A DNA stretch of 14,077 nucleotides, from the NCBI GenBank assembly GCA_949739095.1, contig CATIYX010000119.1:1-14077 (forward strand), written 5' to 3'. Below, piece by piece: positions 7,113-13,781 of the stretch (position 1 is the stretch's first letter; each line of letters opens with the position of its first letter). Position numbers and translations under genes: made by a program. This stretch comes from an uncultured Clostridia bacterium. Lineage in GTDB: Bacteria; Bacillota; Clostridia; RUG12999. The notes under the pieces were generated by a model. It was not told where the DNA came from, made no database searches, and saw only the letters and a list, made by a program, of their open reading frames with translations.

Positions 7113-7168
7113 AAAATTAACCACAAGGGTATCTACTACGTGGAATAAATTGGATTGGGAGATTACAT

Positions 7169-8650
7169 ATGAAAAAAACATGGATAGCAGGACTGATGGC
7201 AGCCGTGTTGCTGCTCTCAGGCGGCTGGGTATTGGCGGAGGAAACCGTAGAAACCTACAGACCGATTTATTTTAACGGCGTTTTGCTGGAAAATGCACAG
7301 GCATTGAAAGTATTGCCCACATCATATGACGATGGTGATTATCTTCTGCGGGGACAGTATTTGCCCTATGCAGCGATTGCACAAAAGCTGGGTTATACCA
7401 CTACTTATGACAGTGCAACCGAAGTGGTGACTTCAGTCAAAGGCAATAATTATTACCAATTTGATTTGAAAAATCACACAACCTATCTGCTGAAAAATTC
7501 CAGTCCCATCTATTTTTACGATACATATGGTGAATGGAACGGAACATTTTATCTCTCTATCGGCGCTATGCAGCGTTTGCTGGATATCAAAGTTGAGTGG
7601 TGGACACCGGACGCCGTTCATATTTATGATATCGATACACTCACGCAAACCGTCCGTCCGCGTTTTGACGCTTTTTATGCGTGGCTGGAACAAATTCCGA
7701 ATTTGGACGCATATACCTGTGAAGGCAGCGAAACGATGCAGTTTACTGCCGGCACCAAACGGTTTGGTATTCAATTAAACGGCGGTTTGGACAGCAATCT
7801 GCGTATTCAACGGAACGGACAAGAAGTTCTTTCCACAGCCAGCATGACACCAAACGGTCTGCTCAATCTGCTCTCCGTCAGCTCTGTTTTTGATGCAGAT
7901 AAATCCCGCTACTATTTGACTACACCGCTCTCTGTCGGTGTTTATCAAAATCAAGACGGCATTTTTGTTTTGACGAACAAACTAGAGAATTATCAATTTG
8001 CCAGACTCATCCCTTCCTTGCGAAATCAATGGTATTTATATGAACTGAGCGCTTTAGACGATTCCTATAAACGAGGTTGGCTACAAGTACCAGATAATGC
8101 ATACAGCACTTTCCCAAATCGGCTACGCCTGCTGCAAATAGCAAACAAGGACAATTGGGATGTGGATTACCTGCTGCGTTCACTTGTCTCCAGTGCGGTA
8201 TTTCAATATGGCGAGCACGGCATGGAGGCGGTAAACTGTTATATCAACTTTGCCGCCAAACTGCTAAGTCCGCCCTATATAAGCGCGTCGCATTCTGGGG
8301 ATGGCAGCGTTACGCTGTCCTACCAAATTACCCGCGACCAATACCAATCTTTGCTGGCGGAACAACAAATCACCGTTTCCGAAGATATATTCGACTCTTT
8401 TCTTTGCTACTTGCAGCCGGATGTGCAACTTAATCTACGTTTTTCCGATACTGCTTTTCGCGTCACATCAGCCGTAACTATTAACATGACCGATTTTCCG
8501 GCAGACTATCTGATGGATGATGTAACGGTTCATGCTACAGCAAATGCGGAAATTTCCGGTACAGTAGGTCCTGTCGATATTCAACAGCCGGAGGTGAAAA
8601 CCACCGCCATGTTGGAGGAAGCTGTTGCAAATTTTGCGGAAACGGAATAA
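7169..8650 (+). CDS. Secreted stalk-domain protein, unknown C-terminal region
   Basis: A 493-residue exported protein. Residues 1-23 form a clear signal peptide (KK, a hydrophobic core, cleavage after VLA), without a lipobox cysteine. Residues about 32-155 look like the copper amine oxidase N-terminal / 'stalk' domain common in Firmicutes surface proteins: a beta-rich region with FNGVLLENA, a QYLPYAAIAQKLGYTTTYD segment and a second half ending in AMQRLLDIKVEWW. Despite the family name no enzyme activity is implied. The remaining 340 residues have alternating beta-like segments (for example KRFGIQLNGGLDSNLRIQRN and VQLNLRFSDTAFRVTSAVTI) and no motif I recognise; no sortase signal or C-terminal membrane anchor is seen. 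Ribosome site TTGGGAG lies at 7155-7161. It is a single-gene unit with its own promoter. Surface structural or ligand-binding role is inference. Confidence 0.8.
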   Translation: MKKTWIAGLMAAVLLLSGGWVLAEETVETYRPIYFNGVLLENAQALKVLPTSYDDGDYLLRGQYLPYAAIAQKLGYTTTYDSATEVVTSVKGNNYYQFDLKNHTTYLLKNSSPIYFYDTYGEWNGTFYLSIGAMQRLLDIKVEWWTPDAVHIYDIDTLTQTVRPRFDAFYAWLEQIPNLDAYTCEGSETMQFTAGTKRFGIQLNGGLDSNLRIQRNGQEVLSTASMTPNGLLNLLSVSSVFDADKSRYYLTTPLSVGVYQNQDGIFVLTNKLENYQFARLIPSLRNQWYLYELSALDDSYKRGWLQVPDNAYSTFPNRLRLLQIANKDNWDVDYLLRSLVSSAVFQYGEHGMEAVNCYINFAAKLLSPPYISASHSGDGSVTLSYQITRDQYQSLLAEQQITVSEDIFDSFLCYLQPDVQLNLRFSDTAFRVTSAVTINMTDFPADYLMDDVTVHATANAEISGTVGPVDIQQPEVKTTAMLEEAVANFAETE

Positions 8651-8796
8651 TTGTTATTTCCGTCCATAGATAAATACTTTTTCAGGTCTGTAATTGCAAT
8701 CATATGCATGGTCTATGTGCTTGAGTTCATGCGCCGGTTTGTTAACATCAAGCCTATCTGAAGAAACACGATAGCACTGTGTGATATAAAATTATA
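8651..8796. other. Intergenic stretch, possible gene remnant on minus strand
   Basis: Between the stalk gene and its likely terminator. On the minus strand a frame without start codon is open for roughly 43 codons and ends at a TAA at 8656-8654; it reads ...DVNKPAHELKHIDHAYD... and ends FIYGRK. The composition is protein-like, but the length is within chance expectation, and no ribosome site or start codon is seen. I would not annotate a gene here. Confidence 0.25.
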
Positions 8797-8843
8797 AAAA
8801 AACGGATAGAAGTATGCGAGCCATATTTCTATCCGTTTTTTTA
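8797..8843. terminator. Bidirectional intrinsic terminator before padR
   Basis: A 16-bp perfect stem, AAAAAAACGGATAGAA (8797-8812) with its complement (8828-8843), around a 15-nt loop. It ends in T7 on the plus strand and in a T-run on the minus strand too. It isolates the padR unit from upstream transcription. Confidence 0.88.
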
Positions 8844-8863
8844 TGTTATTGCTAATATACTGC

Positions 8864-8897
8864 TTGACATATTATACTATGTGTGATATAGTATAAT
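8864..8897 (+). promoter_or_regulatory. padR promoter overlapped by a palindromic operator
   Basis: TTGACA (8864-8869) is a consensus -35; TATAGT (8887-8892), 17 nt later, is the matching -10. An inverted repeat, ATTATACTAT (8871-8880) and ATAGTATAAT (8888-8897) with a 7-nt spacer, fills the promoter spacer and covers the -10. This is the expected layout for autorepression by the PadR protein encoded just downstream, as known for PadR-family regulators; binding is inferred. Confidence 0.7.
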
Positions 8898-8915
8898 GCG
8901 AAGGGAGGCTTCTGT

Positions 8916-9239
8916 ATGGATGTACAATTAAAACGCGGACTACTTGAAATCTGCATCTTGACCGCTATCAAACAAGAAGATTCCTATGGATATAAAATCA
9001 TCAAGGATATCTCACCCTATATCGCAATCTCCGAATCCACACTATATCCCATTTTAAAGCGTTTGGAAAGTTCCGGCTGTATCACGGTATACACCGTTGA
9101 GCACAACAGCCGTTTGCGAAAATATTATCGTATCACAGCGACGGGCAAAGAAAAAATATTAGACTTTCTCGAAGATTGGAAGGATGTTATGAAGGCCTAT
9201 GATTTCATAAAGGAGGACGCTCACCATGACGAAGCATGA
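8916..9239 (+). CDS. PadR family transcriptional regulator
   Basis: A 107-residue DNA-binding protein of the PadR family (short, subfamily-2-like form): a winged helix-turn-helix followed by a C-terminal dimerisation helix. Typical segments are LLEICILTAIKQEDSYGYKIIKDI at about 9-32, then ISESTLYPILKRLESSGCI at 38-56 (recognition helix) and the wing LRKYYRITATGKE at 66-78. The ribosome site is GGGAGG at 8903-8908. It overlaps the next gene by 14 nt and is the first of three genes (padR-DUF1700-DUF4097), a combination seen repeatedly in Firmicutes. The operator-like palindrome over its promoter suggests that it represses its own operon. The inducing signal is unknown. Confidence 0.93.
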   Translation: MDVQLKRGLLEICILTAIKQEDSYGYKIIKDISPYIAISESTLYPILKRLESSGCITVYTVEHNSRLRKYYRITATGKEKILDFLEDWKDVMKAYDFIKEDAHHDEA

Positions 9240-9834
9240 ATTTTTAAATCGATTACGAACTGCCCTGTCGGCACTTCCACAGGACGAAGTACAAAAAACA
9301 ATTGATTATTATGCCGAAATCATTGACGATGCAGTGGAGGACGGCTGCGAAGAACCGATAGTGATTGCAAACCTGGGCAGCATAGATAGCATTGCAGAAA
9401 AAATCATTCATGACACACCCATACAGGAATTTACCTTGGAAAATATCAAACAGCATAATTGGAATACCACTGCCGTCCTACTTTTAATTCTCGGTTCGCC
9501 TGTTTGGATTGCTCTGCTGCTCGCAGCAACGGCTGTGGTATTTTCTCTTTATGTATCCGTATGGGCAATTGCCTTCTCTCTATTTGCAACCACCGCTGCT
9601 CTGGCACTGTCCGGTGTGATACTTCTCATTACTTCACCGTTTCTCTTGTCGGTAGCGGTACCTAAAGCAATGCTGCTGCTTGGCATAGCGTTGGTAAGCG
9701 TCGGCGCGGCAATATTCCTGTTTTATTTATCCGTATATTACGCGAAACAACTCGTTCGGCTGACTGGTTTTATCCGGCAAAAAATCAGACATTTTTTTCT
9801 GAAACAAGGAGGTGCTTCGGATGAAATACAATAA
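9226..9834 (+). CDS. DUF1700 (HAAS-type) membrane protein
   Basis: A 202-residue membrane protein. The N-terminal 65 residues, MTKHEFLNRLRTALSALPQDEV then YYAEIIDDAVEDGCEE and ANLGSIDSIAEKII, are the helical DUF1700/HAAS domain found next to PadR regulators. Residues about 80-172 form three to four hydrophobic segments, and the tail is basic (FIRQKIRHFFLK). The ribosome site AAAGGAGG (9209-9216) lies inside padR, and the start codon overlaps the padR end by 14 nt, which points to coupled translation. Proteins of this type are thought to act with the PadR and DUF4097 partners in the envelope. A plausible but unproven role is sensing or anchoring that controls the regulator. Confidence 0.87.
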   Translation: MTKHEFLNRLRTALSALPQDEVQKTIDYYAEIIDDAVEDGCEEPIVIANLGSIDSIAEKIIHDTPIQEFTLENIKQHNWNTTAVLLLILGSPVWIALLLAATAVVFSLYVSVWAIAFSLFATTAALALSGVILLITSPFLLSVAVPKAMLLLGIALVSVGAAIFLFYLSVYYAKQLVRLTGFIRQKIRHFFLKQGGASDEIQ

Positions 9835-10666
9835 ATTGATACTAATAATAGCCGGACTGCTTATTTTATTCGGTGCTGGTCTCTCCGCTCTTGCCATCTT
9901 TTTCGGCGCTACCGCACCGGAAAACAGCGTATTGCAGACCCAAACCGCGGACAACAGTATTTCAAAAATCAATATTTCTTCTTCTGTAGGCGATATACGT
10001 TTTGTTTCTGCCGATACTGACAAGATAACGGTAACGTATACCACTGGAAAAACAATACAATATCATTTTCAGACAGACAGCGACACGCTATCCCTGGAAG
10101 CCATTCCCCTTCGACAGCTAGGACTGAAATGGTATGACTATATCAACTTTAATTTCGGCGGTAATTTAGGGCAAATCACCGTAACAGTTCCACAAGATTT
10201 CAGCGCAAACATCACACTCGACAGCAACTATGGCGATATTTCCATCTTCGGTTTAAAGGGCTCCATGCAAATTGATGCGGATTGCGGCGATGTGAAAGTG
10301 GCTCATTGTGCATTTTCTACACTCGCTTGTAAACTTAGCTACGGCGATATTGAGATGGAACAAACCTCCGCAGATACGTTTCAAATAACAAATAATTGCG
10401 GCGATATTGAAGCAGCAGATATATCGGGCAATATTTCTGCTTCCTGTGATTTTGGTGACATCTCGCTGGAGCGCGTTGCCGGAGAACATCTCTCTTTGGA
10501 CAATAACTGCGGTGACATTGACTGCGTCATTCTCGGCAGCGAAATCAACTATACCATTGATGTTGAAACACATCTGGGTAATAAAAATATTCAAAACAAA
10601 TCCGGCGGGAATCATACATTGCACGCGAAAACTGCTATGGGAGACATCTCTGTCAAATTTGAATAA
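9821..10666 (+). CDS. DUF4097 membrane-anchored beta-solenoid protein
   Basis: A 281-residue protein with an N-terminal membrane helix (about residues 5-29) and a large extracytoplasmic domain of the DUF4097 type, a right-handed beta-solenoid-like fold. The solenoid is visible as a repeated Gly-Asp-Ile turn at residues 57, 138, 156, 175, 194, 212, 231 and 274 (one GNK variant at 253), spaced mostly 18-19 residues, the length of one coil. Cysteines near several turns (for example NNCGDI twice, DCGDV) are notable for an exported protein. The ATG at 9821 is chosen over the GTG at 9812 because AAGGAGG (9806-9812) would otherwise overlap the start. It overlaps DUF1700 by 14 nt. Function unknown; envelope-stress context is inferred from its partners. 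Confidence 0.87.
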   Translation: MKYNKLILIIAGLLILFGAGLSALAIFFGATAPENSVLQTQTADNSISKINISSSVGDIRFVSADTDKITVTYTTGKTIQYHFQTDSDTLSLEAIPLRQLGLKWYDYINFNFGGNLGQITVTVPQDFSANITLDSNYGDISIFGLKGSMQIDADCGDVKVAHCAFSTLACKLSYGDIEMEQTSADTFQITNNCGDIEAADISGNISASCDFGDISLERVAGEHLSLDNNCGDIDCVILGSEINYTIDVETHLGNKNIQNKSGGNHTLHAKTAMGDISVKFE

Positions 10667-10700
10667 TTTTTTTCAGGCGTTCTTTTCACACAAAAGAGAA

Positions 10701-10728
10701 CGGCGCGGATACCGAAGTATCCGCGCCG
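10701..10728 (-). terminator. UUCG-capped hairpin, probable minus-strand terminator
   Basis: A perfect 12-bp GC-rich stem, CGGCGCGGATAC (10701-10712) with GTATCCGCGCCG (10717-10728). Read on the minus strand the loop is TTCG closed by C-G, the hyperstable cUUCGg type, followed by TTCTCTTTT. On the plus strand the loop is CGAA and no T-run follows. It probably backs up the terminator at 10861-10892 for the glycosyltransferase gene, or blocks antisense reading into DUF4097. A second, weaker stem (GTTCTTTT with AAAAGAGAAC, 10679-10700) adjoins it. Confidence 0.55.
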
Positions 10729-10860
10729 CGAAAAGAAAAGGGGGTCTCAATGTATTTTGTGAGGTCAGTTATAGTATGGACCAGATTCTCTCATCTTATA
10801 CATCTTTATGAAAAAAAATTTTTTCTTTTTATCATTTGACATCTTTTTTCTATTTATATA

Positions 10861-10900
10861 TTAAAAACGGCAGGCTTCAAAGAGTCCTGCCGCTTTTGTC
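10861..10900. terminator. Intrinsic terminator between convergent genes
   Basis: CGGCAGG (10868-10874) pairs with CCTGCCG (10886-10892). On the minus strand it is followed directly by TTTTTAA and lies 12 nt past the glycosyltransferase stop, an ideal arrangement. On the plus strand CTTTTGTC follows, so it may also end the padR-DUF1700-DUF4097 transcript, for which I find no better terminator. Confidence 0.82.
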
Positions 10901-10904
10901 TATT

Positions 10905-11849
10905 CTATTTTTCCTCTGTTTGTTCTGTTGTCAGTTCCCTGATGACATAACGTGGGCGTCCTTTGACTTCATCATAAATTTTAGCAATGTAACTCCCCAA
11001 AATACCCATACTAAACATGATAATACTGCCTGTTATCAGCAGCAGCAAAATGACCGTAGTAAACCCGTTATCTGCGTTTTGGAAAAACTTCATATAGAGC
11101 ATTTGAATAAACAATACCACCGAAAACACAAAGAAAATAACTCCCATCACTGTAACAATATGCATGGGGATATTGGTAAACGAGGTCACATTATTCAGTG
11201 CATACCGAATGAGCTGCCGTTTGCTCCATTTACTCGGGCGGTCTGCGCCTTTGCCAACATCAAACTCCAATTGCACCCTGTCAAAACCTGTCCATTGGGA
11301 CAACGCCCGGAAAAACGGACGGCGTTCCGGCATGGTAAGCAGTGCGTCAATCACGTTCCGGTCAATTAACATAAAATCCGAAGACCCACGCAAATCCATT
11401 CCCGAAACCATTTTTAGCACCCCATAGAACATGCTTGCAAAAAAACGGTATACAAATGATTCTTTTCCTCTGGAACGTTTGATGCCCTCTACAACAGCAA
11501 TTTTTCCACCGTTCCAAATCTGCACCATTTCTGCAATTTTTTCCGGTGGATGCTGCCGGTCGCAGTCCATAATCACCGCTGCGTCTCCATGACACTGAGC
11601 AAGTCCTGCAAAAATAGCGCTCTCTTTTCCAAAATTACGGCTAAATCGTATCCCCATAACCTCTCCGCTGCTTTGCTCTGCTATTTTTTGAATCTGGTTC
11701 CATGTTCCATCCATAGAACCATCGTCAATCAATAAAATCTCGTGGCGAACATTCAAATTTCCAAGCACATTATCTATCACCTGAACCGTATCTGAAATGA
11801 CCGCTTCCTCATTATAGGCCGGAATAATGACTGATAACAAAGGGACCAT
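10905..11849 (-). CDS. Family 2 glycosyltransferase, membrane-anchored (DPM1/GtrB-like)
   Basis: A 314-residue GT-A-fold glycosyltransferase that probably moves a sugar from a nucleotide donor to undecaprenyl phosphate on the cytoplasmic face of the membrane, for wall or surface polysaccharide. Key motifs: SVIIPAYNEE at 6-15, LLIDDGSMDGT at 39-49, and DCDRQHPPE at 95-103, the metal-binding DxD region (DADLQHPPE in many relatives; here with Cys and Arg). Two C-terminal membrane helices, about 222-252 and 263-290, followed by YIAKIYDEVKGRPRYVI, are typical of the GtrB/ArnC/YkoT group. Start ATG 11849 is preceded by GGGGG; the longer frame to 11888 would run through the upstream terminator. It is the second gene after the ECF-like gene. 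Exact sugar and acceptor are unknown. Confidence 0.9.
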   Translation of the reverse strand: MVPLLSVIIPAYNEEAVISDTVQVIDNVLGNLNVRHEILLIDDGSMDGTWNQIQKIAEQSSGEVMGIRFSRNFGKESAIFAGLAQCHGDAAVIMDCDRQHPPEKIAEMVQIWNGGKIAVVEGIKRSRGKESFVYRFFASMFYGVLKMVSGMDLRGSSDFMLIDRNVIDALLTMPERRPFFRALSQWTGFDRVQLEFDVGKGADRPSKWSKRQLIRYALNNVTSFTNIPMHIVTVMGVIFFVFSVVLFIQMLYMKFFQNADNGFTTVILLLLITGSIIMFSMGILGSYIAKIYDEVKGRPRYVIRELTTEQTEEK

Positions 11850-11865
11850 TTCACTTTCCCCCTTC

Positions 11866-11901
11866 AAAAAAAAGAATACCGCCGCCACTGCAGGCGACGG
11901 C
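11866..11901 (-). terminator. Intercistronic terminator between ECF-like gene and GT2
   Basis: On the minus strand GCCGTCGCC (11901-11893) pairs with GGCGGCGGT (11886-11878), one internal G-T wobble plus a terminal G-T, around TGCAGT. ATTC and eight T's follow. It lies 12 nt after the ECF-like stop and only 17 nt before the GT2 start, so it could act as a partial terminator or attenuator for GT2. Confidence 0.82.
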
Positions 11902-11913
11902 TCCCCAAACCAA

Positions 11914-12456
11914 TTACACCGTCAATTTTCGATAATTAAGCGGAAGAATATCTACCACTTTTGTTTCTTTCAGTGCTTTGTAGATTGGCATTGCGATACA
12001 AATATCAATGATATAATGCACAACCGTACCAATCGTTATCACGGTTGCCATGGAAAGCGCGGATGTGTTTCCGCCGCCTATACCTGCATTCATCATAACA
12101 AGCACAACCAGCCCTTCCACAACTGCATGTATCACAACAGTTACCGCCATTGTTAAGAAAAAATTCCAGCCGCGTTTTATCATCACTGCCCCCATTAACG
12201 CAAACACCACATGGGAAAACGCCCTGGCAACAACAATAGGATTCAATCCTGATAACAAAAATCCTAACCCGCTTCCCAATGCTACAATCACTGCCGCCGC
12301 AGGGCTGATGAACATTGCCAGAATTACCGGCGTATGTGCCGCAAGCGTTGCTGAAAACGCAGGTGGAAGAATCACACGCAAAAATCCAAACATGGTTGGA
12401 ATAATAATGGATAATGCTGTGAGCAGTGCTGCCATGACCATTTCTTTGACTTTCAT
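11914..12456 (-). CDS. ECF transporter S-component-like membrane protein
   Basis: A 180-residue integral membrane protein of the type that forms the substrate-binding S subunit of energy-coupling factor vitamin transporters, working with shared EcfA/A'/T subunits encoded elsewhere. About five to six hydrophobic segments are visible. The N-terminal MKVKEMVMAALLTALSIIIP followed by ILPPAFSATLAAHTPVILAMFISP and the ARAFSHVVFALMGA segment resemble S components. The start at 12456 is chosen because GGAGGG lies 9-10 nt upstream; the open frame extends to 12564 but that part crosses the promoter. No riboswitch is recognisable in the short leader, so the substrate cannot be inferred; a niacin-type (NiaX-like) protein is one possibility. 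It is divergent from coaD. Confidence 0.78.
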   Translation of the reverse strand: MKVKEMVMAALLTALSIIIPTMFGFLRVILPPAFSATLAAHTPVILAMFISPAAAVIVALGSGLGFLLSGLNPIVVARAFSHVVFALMGAVMIKRGWNFFLTMAVTVVIHAVVEGLVVLVMMNAGIGGGNTSALSMATVITIGTVVHYIIDICIAMPIYKALKETKVVDILPLNYRKLTV

Positions 12457-12507
12457 TGAATACGCTCCCTCCGAATTGTTTTTTCTAGAAAAACATATAC
12501 TTATTTT

Positions 12508-12537
12508 AGTATACAATATGTAGGACAAATTTAGCAA
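12508..12537 (-). promoter_or_regulatory. Predicted promoter of the ECF-like gene
   Basis: On the minus strand TTGCTA (12537-12532) and TATACT (12513-12508) are 18 nt apart, giving a leader of roughly 45 nt before the start at 12456. Confidence 0.55.
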
Positions 12538-12653
12538 GAGTAATTTTGCTGATTTTTTACACATTTTTCTATATTTTTTTTAATATTATACACAATTTCC
12601 AAAAACTGAAATATTACAATTGTGTGTCGGGCGCTTTTTTTCCTGCAAAACTA

Positions 12654-12682
12654 TTGATTCTTGCTGATATTTCGTGTATAAT
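12654..12682 (+). promoter_or_regulatory. Predicted promoter of coaD
   Basis: TTGATT (12654-12659), 17 nt, TATAAT (12677-12682). The -10 is a perfect match. The leader would be about 80 nt and contains GTAGGTGA at 12733-12740, well before the start. Confidence 0.75.
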
Positions 12683-12770
12683 AAAATAGAATATGATACG
12701 ATTGGTCTGAATTTCGGGAGACAAACCGTAGCGTAGGTGAACTCAATTTTGACAGAAAGAGTTGATACAG

Positions 12771-13253
12771 TTGCGTATTGCCGTATACCCAGGGAGTTTT
12801 GACCCTGTTACCAACGGTCATTTGGACATTATTATCCGCGCGGCGGATAAATTTGACAAATTAGTTGTGGCAGTGTTGCGCAACAGTTCAAAGCAACCTA
12901 CTTTTACCGTAGAGGAACGTATGGACATGCTTCGCCGTGTTACTGCCGCATACCCGCAAGTGGAGATTGATACCTTTGACGGACTGCTTGTGGATTATTT
13001 GCATTATAAACAGGCAGGGATTATTGTAAAAGGTCTGCGTGCCATGTCCGACTTTGAATATGAATTTCAAATGGCGCTGATGAATAAAAAGCTTGCGCCT
13101 GATATTGAAACACTGTTCATGGTGACAAGCGACAAATATTCTTTCCTCAGTTCGAGTATCGTGCGGGAACTCGCCAGCTACAACGGCAGTCTGGAAGGAC
13201 TGGTGCCGGAGCTGCTGGAAGATGAAATCCGCCGAAAGATTTATCATCCATAA
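12771..13253 (+). CDS. coaD: Phosphopantetheine adenylyltransferase
   Basis: Catalyses the fourth step of coenzyme A synthesis, transferring AMP from ATP to 4'-phosphopantetheine to give dephospho-CoA; cytosolic. The 160-residue protein has the nucleotidyltransferase signatures: VYPGSFDPVTNGH at 5-17 with the TxGH motif, KGLRAMSDFEYEF at 87-99 and SFLSSSIVRE at 124-133. The frame has no usable ATG: a TGA at 12750 closes it upstream, leaving TTG 12762 or TTG 12771. I choose 12771 because the protein then starts MRIAVYPGSF, as in homologues, with AAAGAG (12756-12761) 9 nt before it; TTG 12762 abuts that site directly. A weak start codon suggests modest expression. The common neighbour rsmD is not upstream here. 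Confidence 0.95.
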   Translation: MRIAVYPGSFDPVTNGHLDIIIRAADKFDKLVVAVLRNSSKQPTFTVEERMDMLRRVTAAYPQVEIDTFDGLLVDYLHYKQAGIIVKGLRAMSDFEYEFQMALMNKKLAPDIETLFMVTSDKYSFLSSSIVRELASYNGSLEGLVPELLEDEIRRKIYHP

Positions 13254-13322
13254 CCGCTTTGTCCGATGGTTTGGGCAGAGTATAGATAGAGGTCTATTTT
13301 TATTGGGAGGTGGACGTTTCAG

Positions 13323-13781
13323 ATGGAAATGCTGCAATTAATTGAAGAAATTGAAGATTTGGCAGAAAAAAGTTTTAGCGTTTTTTCTTATGCGTTGGTA
13401 AATAGAGAAGAATTGCTGCGGCTGACGGGCGACATTCGTCTAAAATTTCCGGAGGAATTAAAACAGGCGAAATGGGTCAAAGAGGAACGTGCCCGCATTA
13501 TCTCTGAAGCGGAAAAGGAAGCGGAAGAAATTATTAAATCTGCGAAAGAACAAGTGATTAGTTTAATAGACGAGCACGAAATCGCACGCGCCGCGCGCAC
13601 AAAAGGCGAAGAATTAATGCAAAGCATCCGTGAAGACGATTATCAAATGCGCCAAGGGGCTGTTTTATATGCAGACAGTATGCTGGAAAAAGTAGAAGCC
13701 TTGGCAAAAGATATTTTAGAAGAGGTGCATATTAGCCGCGAAGATTTAAAGCGGAATCAAGTGCAGCCGCCTACCAAATAA
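13323..13781 (+). CDS. Conserved coiled-coil protein downstream of coaD
   Basis: A 152-residue, strongly charged, alpha-helical protein with no membrane segment or signal peptide. Residues about 50-85 (ERARIISEAEKEAEEIIKS and following) form a likely coiled coil, as do 118-135. Proteins like this after coaD in Clostridia are often labelled 'ATPase' or ATP-synthase-b-like because of helix composition; no nucleotide-binding motif is present, so I do not accept that name. The start ATG 13323 has GGGAGG at 13305-13310, 12 nt upstream, longer than ideal; ATG 13329 would be even further. The 69-nt gap to coaD with no clear terminator suggests co-transcription. Function unknown; DivIVA-like scaffolding is only a loose analogy. 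Confidence 0.75.
   Translation: MEMLQLIEEIEDLAEKSFSVFSYALVNREELLRLTGDIRLKFPEELKQAKWVKEERARIISEAEKEAEEIIKSAKEQVISLIDEHEIARAARTKGEELMQSIREDDYQMRQGAVLYADSMLEKVEALAKDILEEVHISREDLKRNQVQPPTK

Larger units (their letters stand above)
12457..12770. other. Divergent intergenic region between ECF-like gene and coaD
   Basis: This 314-nt A/T-rich stretch holds a promoter for each flanking gene, described separately. An inverted repeat, ACACAATT (12590-12597) and AATTGTGT (12618-12625), spaced by 20 nt, lies between them and is followed by GGGCGC and T7 (12629-12641). A near-palindrome TGTTTTTTCT / AGAAAAACA sits at about 12477-12495 in the ECF leader. I see no RNA gene or coding frame. Confidence 0.5.

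Noticed and set aside
7433..7774. 113-codon minus-strand frame opposite the stalk-domain gene
   Set aside because: Antisense shadow without start context, inside a gene with clear signal peptide, promoter and ribosome site.
8651..8800. Possible riboswitch (for example c-di-GMP type) before padR
   Set aside because: No conserved core sequence or matching stems, and the strong terminator at 8797-8843 is followed by an independent padR promoter.
10407..10811. A 134-codon plus-strand frame overlapping the end of DUF4097
   Set aside because: Most of it is an out-of-frame reading of DUF4097 and the tail crosses the hairpin at 10701-10728; no ribosome site.
10836..11369. A 177-codon open frame on the plus strand
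   Set aside because: Its main part is antisense to the family 2 glycosyltransferase and it begins in the terminator region; the translation is low-complexity with many His, Asn and Gln.
12457..12508. Vitamin riboswitch in the ECF-like leader
   Set aside because: The leader is only about 45-50 nt and A/T-rich, too short for THI, FMN or cobalamin riboswitches.
12050..12523. A 157-codon open frame on the plus strand
   Set aside because: It is antisense to the ECF-like gene and crosses its promoter; Thr/Ala/Ile/Asn-rich composition is what the complement of hydrophobic codons gives.
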